Assembly: GCA_002480085.1 (NCBI GenBank)
Contig: DKPJ01000017.1
Location: 62,001-126,000 of the forward strand
DNA from: Enterobacteriaceae bacterium UBA7338
Lineage (GTDB): Bacteria > Pseudomonadota > Gammaproteobacteria > Enterobacterales > Enterobacteriaceae
Direction of reading: 5' to 3'
Length of the DNA stretch: 64,000 nucleotides
Within the stretch, counting starts at the first letter, position 1, and every line of letters begins with the position of its first letter. A program made the position numbers and the translations under genes. The notes beneath the pieces are model-generated. The model worked only from the letters and a program-made list of their open reading frames with translations, made no database searches and was not told where the DNA came from. Below, piece after piece: positions 61,536-64,000 of the stretch.

Positions 61536-62159
61536 ATGTCAACGATTATTATGGATTTATGCAGCTATACCCGGTTGGGATTAACCGGTTATCTGGCAAG
61601 TCGAGGGGTAAAAAAACGAGATATCAAAGACGTATCCAGCGTCAGCGAACTCGGTTCTGCATGCGAGGCCTGGCGGCCTGCGGTGGTGTTTATTAATGAA
61701 GACTGCTTCATCCACGATCTCGAACAGAGTCAGCATATAAAGCAAATCATTAATCAGCATCCAAAGACGCTGTTTATTGTATTTATGGCAATAGCGAATA
61801 TCCATTTTGATGAATACCTGCTGGTCCGCAAAAATCTATTAATCAGCTCAAAGTCAATTAAGCCTGAGTCACTCGATGAGTTTCTCGCTGACTACCTAAA
61901 TAAAGAAGCAAAGAGCAATAAAGGGATTAACCTGCCTACACTATCGTTAAGCCGTACTGAATCCAGTATGCTGCGAATGTGGATGTCAGGACAGGGAACG
62001 ATTCAGATTTCCGACCAAATGAATATTAAGGCCAAAACGGTATCATCACACAAGGGTAATATTAAACGAAAAATAAAAACGCATAATAAGCAGGTGATCT
62101 ACCACGTCGTGCGCCTGACGGACTACGTTACCAGCGGGATCTTCGTTAATATGCGCTAA
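61536..62159 (+). CDS. rcsA: Capsule regulator RcsA
   Basis: RcsA pairs with RcsB to activate colanic acid genes and repress flhDC. The 207-residue protein aligns with E. coli RcsA end to end, with the C-terminal LuxR-type helix-turn-helix (LSRTESSMLRMWMSGQGTIQ, ISDQMNIKAKTVSSHKGNIK). It is Lon-degraded and low-abundance in E. coli. The AT-rich upstream region carries RcsAB boxes; dsrA, which relieves H-NS silencing of rcsA, lies nearby. Confidence 0.96.
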   Translation: MSTIIMDLCSYTRLGLTGYLASRGVKKRDIKDVSSVSELGSACEAWRPAVVFINEDCFIHDLEQSQHIKQIINQHPKTLFIVFMAIANIHFDEYLLVRKNLLISSKSIKPESLDEFLADYLNKEAKSNKGINLPTLSLSRTESSMLRMWMSGQGTIQISDQMNIKAKTVSSHKGNIKRKIKTHNKQVIYHVVRLTDYVTSGIFVNMR

Positions 62160-62207
62160 GAGGGCAAGCAGTCACTTACCCTCCCGGGCATGAGGGTGGT
62201 GACAGCG

Positions 62208-62396
62208 TTACTCCTGCCTCTCCACGAATACCCCGTCCGGATGCCCTTTTTCGTTAAAGAACCAAATACCGAGCGGGTAATCTTCAAGCGATACCAGATA
62301 CATTGTGCCTTCGTTAAACTCTTCAATCGCAAGTACGACACCCGGGCGGCGCGGTCCCCCGTCCGTTTTTACTGTAACCCGATCGTTCACCTTCAT
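62208..62396 (-). CDS. dsrB: Small protein DsrB
   Basis: This 62-residue protein matches E. coli DsrB (MKVNDRVTVKTDGGPRRPGV, then EFNEGTMYLVSLEDYPLGIW). It is a small basic beta-rich protein of unknown function. It is convergent with rcsA and divergent from yodD, with a GAGGAA ribosome site. Confidence 0.94.
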   Translation of the reverse strand: MKVNDRVTVKTDGGPRRPGVVLAIEEFNEGTMYLVSLEDYPLGIWFFNEKGHPDGVFVERQE

Positions 62397-62521
62397 CGTT
62401 TTCCTCCTGTCGCATTTTTGCCAGTGTAGAACAAAACCCGCGCTCTGACAGCGCCCAGCGTTGTGATTGCTGCTTTTCTCTACCGTCTATACTTAGGGAA
62501 ATAGCCTGGGGAGTGACTATC

Positions 62522-62704
62522 ATGAGAACTCACAGTGAACGCGCCTTGAGCGATGCGGAAGTTGACGCCCTGCTGGCGTCGATCGACCGCAGCGGCCCGG
62601 AGAAACGCCCCGAAGGCCGAATGCATAATGACGAGGAGCCGACGGTTGCCAACACCTGGGAGATGGATATTCATGACAGCAGCGTGGCAGAGCTTAACTG
62701 CTAA
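62522..62704 (+). CDS. yodD: Small protein YodD
   Basis: This 60-residue protein corresponds to E. coli YodD, mainly in DAEVDALLASIDR and the acidic end WEMDIHDSSVAELN; it is shorter by about 15 residues. The ATG at MRTHSERALSD is preferred, with GGGGAG nine bases upstream, over a GTG three codons earlier. YodD is stress-induced in E. coli, function unknown. A CTATACT -10-like element lies upstream. Confidence 0.8.
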   Translation: MRTHSERALSDAEVDALLASIDRSGPEKRPEGRMHNDEEPTVANTWEMDIHDSSVAELNC

Positions 62705-62707
62705 AAG

Positions 62708-62795
62708 AAAAAATCCCGGTCTGGGGAGACCGGGATAAAGCTTGCGTTTGCAAGAAGCACTTGAAAATTCGTTACACCAGGAAATCTGATGCGGA
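62708..62795 (-). ncRNA. dsrA: DsrA small regulatory RNA
   Basis: The minus strand reads CATCAGATTTCCTGGTGTAA, then CGAATTTTCAAGTGCTTCTT and GCAAACGCAAGC, nearly identical to E. coli DsrA in stems 1 and 2, including the rpoS- and hns-pairing segments. It ends in a terminator hairpin (ATCCCGGTCT / AGACCGGGAT) and six T residues. DsrA is Hfq-dependent and activates rpoS translation while repressing hns. The predicted start, near 62795, is by alignment. The order rcsA-dsrB-yodD-dsrA-yedP fits E. coli. Confidence 0.93.
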
Positions 62796-62998
62796 TATGA
62801 ATGTATCTGCAAATTATTTGCAGGACAAGGAAATATTCACCAACCTAATTATCATTTGTTTTAACTGTACTGGTACCAACGCATGAGAAGCCAGACGGCA
62901 TCGCCTCTGGCGGCCCATTGAAATCACGTATTTATGGTGCATGTTATAAAATTTAAGATTTTTCTCACCACCCCGTTGCGCTAGCGAAGGAGTAGACC

Positions 62999-63814
62999 AT
63001 GCCGGGCCTGAACGATACGCTGCTGGTATTTACCGATATCGACGGAACCTTACTTGATAGCCACACTCACGAGTGGCAGCCAGCTGAGGTCTGGCTGACC
63101 CGTCTGCGCCAGCATCAGATACCGGTTATCCTGTGCAGCAGTATGACGGCGGCGGAGACGCTGGCAATACAAAAAATGGTCGGATTACAGGGACAGCCGT
63201 TCATTGCTGAGAACGGCGCGGTGATCCAGCTTGATGCGCGCTGGGAGGCGCATAAAAACGCCCCTCGCCTGATCAACGGCGCGACCCACGATCGGATCAT
63301 GACCGTCCTGACCCCGCTGCGGGAGAATGAAGGGTATAAATTCACGACCTTCAGCGATCTCGAGGTTCCTGTGCTGGTGGAGTTAACCGGTTTTACCCCT
63401 GCCCAGGCGAGCCTTGCCCGCCTGCATGAGGCATCGGAAACGCTGATCTGGCGCGACAGCGACGAGCGGATGGCAAAATTCGATGCCGATCTGTCGCGCT
63501 TTGGCCTGCGCCTTGTTCAGGGGGCGCGCTACTGGCACATTATTGACCAACGCGGCGGTAAGGATCAGGCGGTGAACTGGCTTACGCGCCAGTACTGTCA
63601 GATTGAGGGCAAAGAGTACACCACTCTCGGCCTGGGGGATGGCCCTAACGATGCCCCGATGCTGGACAACGTCGATTTCGCCATTGTAGTGAAAGGGTTT
63701 AACCGCGACGGCGTGACGCTACGCCACGATGAGCCTTCCCGGGTCTATCGAACCACCCAGACCGGCCCGGCGGGCCTGCGCGAGGGGCTGGATCACCTGT
63801 TCGGCTCCTCCTGA
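62999..63814 (+). CDS. yedP: Mannosyl-3-phosphoglycerate phosphatase-like protein YedP
   Basis: This 271-residue HAD-family phosphatase has motif I LVFTDIDGTLLDSHTHEW, the CSSMTAAET motif II and motif IV GLGDGPNDAPML. It is classed with mannosyl-3-phosphoglycerate phosphatase, but no synthase for that compound is nearby, so the natural substrate is unclear. It matches E. coli YedP in length. Its 3' end overlaps the convergent dgcQ end by 22 bases. Confidence 0.94.
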   Translation: MPGLNDTLLVFTDIDGTLLDSHTHEWQPAEVWLTRLRQHQIPVILCSSMTAAETLAIQKMVGLQGQPFIAENGAVIQLDARWEAHKNAPRLINGATHDRIMTVLTPLRENEGYKFTTFSDLEVPVLVELTGFTPAQASLARLHEASETLIWRDSDERMAKFDADLSRFGLRLVQGARYWHIIDQRGGKDQAVNWLTRQYCQIEGKEYTTLGLGDGPNDAPMLDNVDFAIVVKGFNRDGVTLRHDEPSRVYRTTQTGPAGLREGLDHLFGSS

Positions 63815-64000
63815 TCGGCGTCCTCCGCACAGACGCGGTTGCGTCCGCCCCGTTTCGCCAGGTAGAGCCGTCCATCGGCCACCCTCTGCAAATACTCGAA
63901 AACATAGCTCTCGCTCGGCTCAGCGCTACTGACCCCCAGCGAGGCGCTAATGCGGATGGTCTGGCTGTTATGCACCAGGATCTCTTTGCGGCTGATGCGC
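63793..64000 (-). CDS. dgcQ: Diguanylate cyclase DgcQ, C-terminal part only
   Basis: The last about 69 codons of a GGDEF-domain protein enter from the right edge. ISRKEILVHNSQTIRISASLGV and ADGRLYLAKRGGRNRV are the end of a GGDEF domain (the AxxxLYxAKxxGRNRV signature). Its place next to yedP identifies E. coli dgcQ (yedQ), a membrane cyclase that makes cyclic di-GMP for cellulose control. The active-site GGDEF lies outside the window. Confidence 0.85.
   Translation of the reverse strand, partial: RISRKEILVHNSQTIRISASLGVSSAEPSESYVFEYLQRVADGRLYLAKRGGRNRVCAEDADQEEPNR

Overview
This window is a chromosomal segment of an Enterobacteriaceae bacterium close to Enterobacter, Leclercia or Lelliottia. 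Most proteins align end to end, from memory, with Escherichia coli K-12 proteins of the 42-43 min flagellar region. Gene order from motA to dgcQ is largely that of E. coli, but several genes are inserted or missing. The genus is an inference from content and cannot be fixed from this stretch.

Layout. 1-3.7 kb: an archaic (Csu-like, spore-coat-U) chaperone-usher pilus operon, with the usher running off the window. 4-9.4 kb: the motility genes flhDC and motAB-cheAW, all on the minus strand, with a composite flhD control region (CRP site, -10, RcsAB box). 10.2-22.4 kb: uspC, otsBA, araFGH, a DJ-1 family gene, ftnB, yecJ, the small protein/sRNA gene azuC, a DHA2 transporter, an RpiB-like isomerase, yecR and ftnA. 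22.6-24.6 kb: tyrP (with a TyrR box), a BIME repeat and yecA. 24.8-29.4 kb: an accessory operon of two dynamin-like GTPases and a coiled-coil membrane protein, next to the 3' end of tRNA-Leu. 29.6-39.7 kb: leuZ-cysT-glyW, pgsA-uvrC-uvrY, yecF, sdiA, the cystine importer tcyJLN with dcyD, fliZ and fliA. 39.8-47.6 kb: fliC, fliDST, amyA, yedD, yedEF and kbp. 47.7-49.9 kb: a decayed and an intact membrane acyltransferase in AT-rich DNA. 50-61.3 kb: fliE and fliFGHIJK plus fliLMNOPQR. 61.5-64 kb: rcsA, dsrB, dsrA sRNA, yodD, yedP and the 3' end of dgcQ.

How it works together. FlhD4C2 switches on class 2 operons; probable FlhDC boxes lie upstream of fliA and between fliE and fliF. FliA (sigma28) then drives fliC and fliD through clear sigma28 promoters. 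RcsAB boxes at flhD and rcsA link capsule/envelope stress to motility shut-off, and CRP sites link carbon status to flhD, azuC, araF and possibly the pilus operon.

The most unusual system is the three-gene dynamin-like operon (24804-29356). Its overlapping reading frames, two different GTPases with partly degenerate G motifs, and a tail-anchored coiled-coil partner suggest a membrane-acting complex. It may be related to the LeoA/LeoBC-type (Eleos) anti-phage dynamins, but this is inference.
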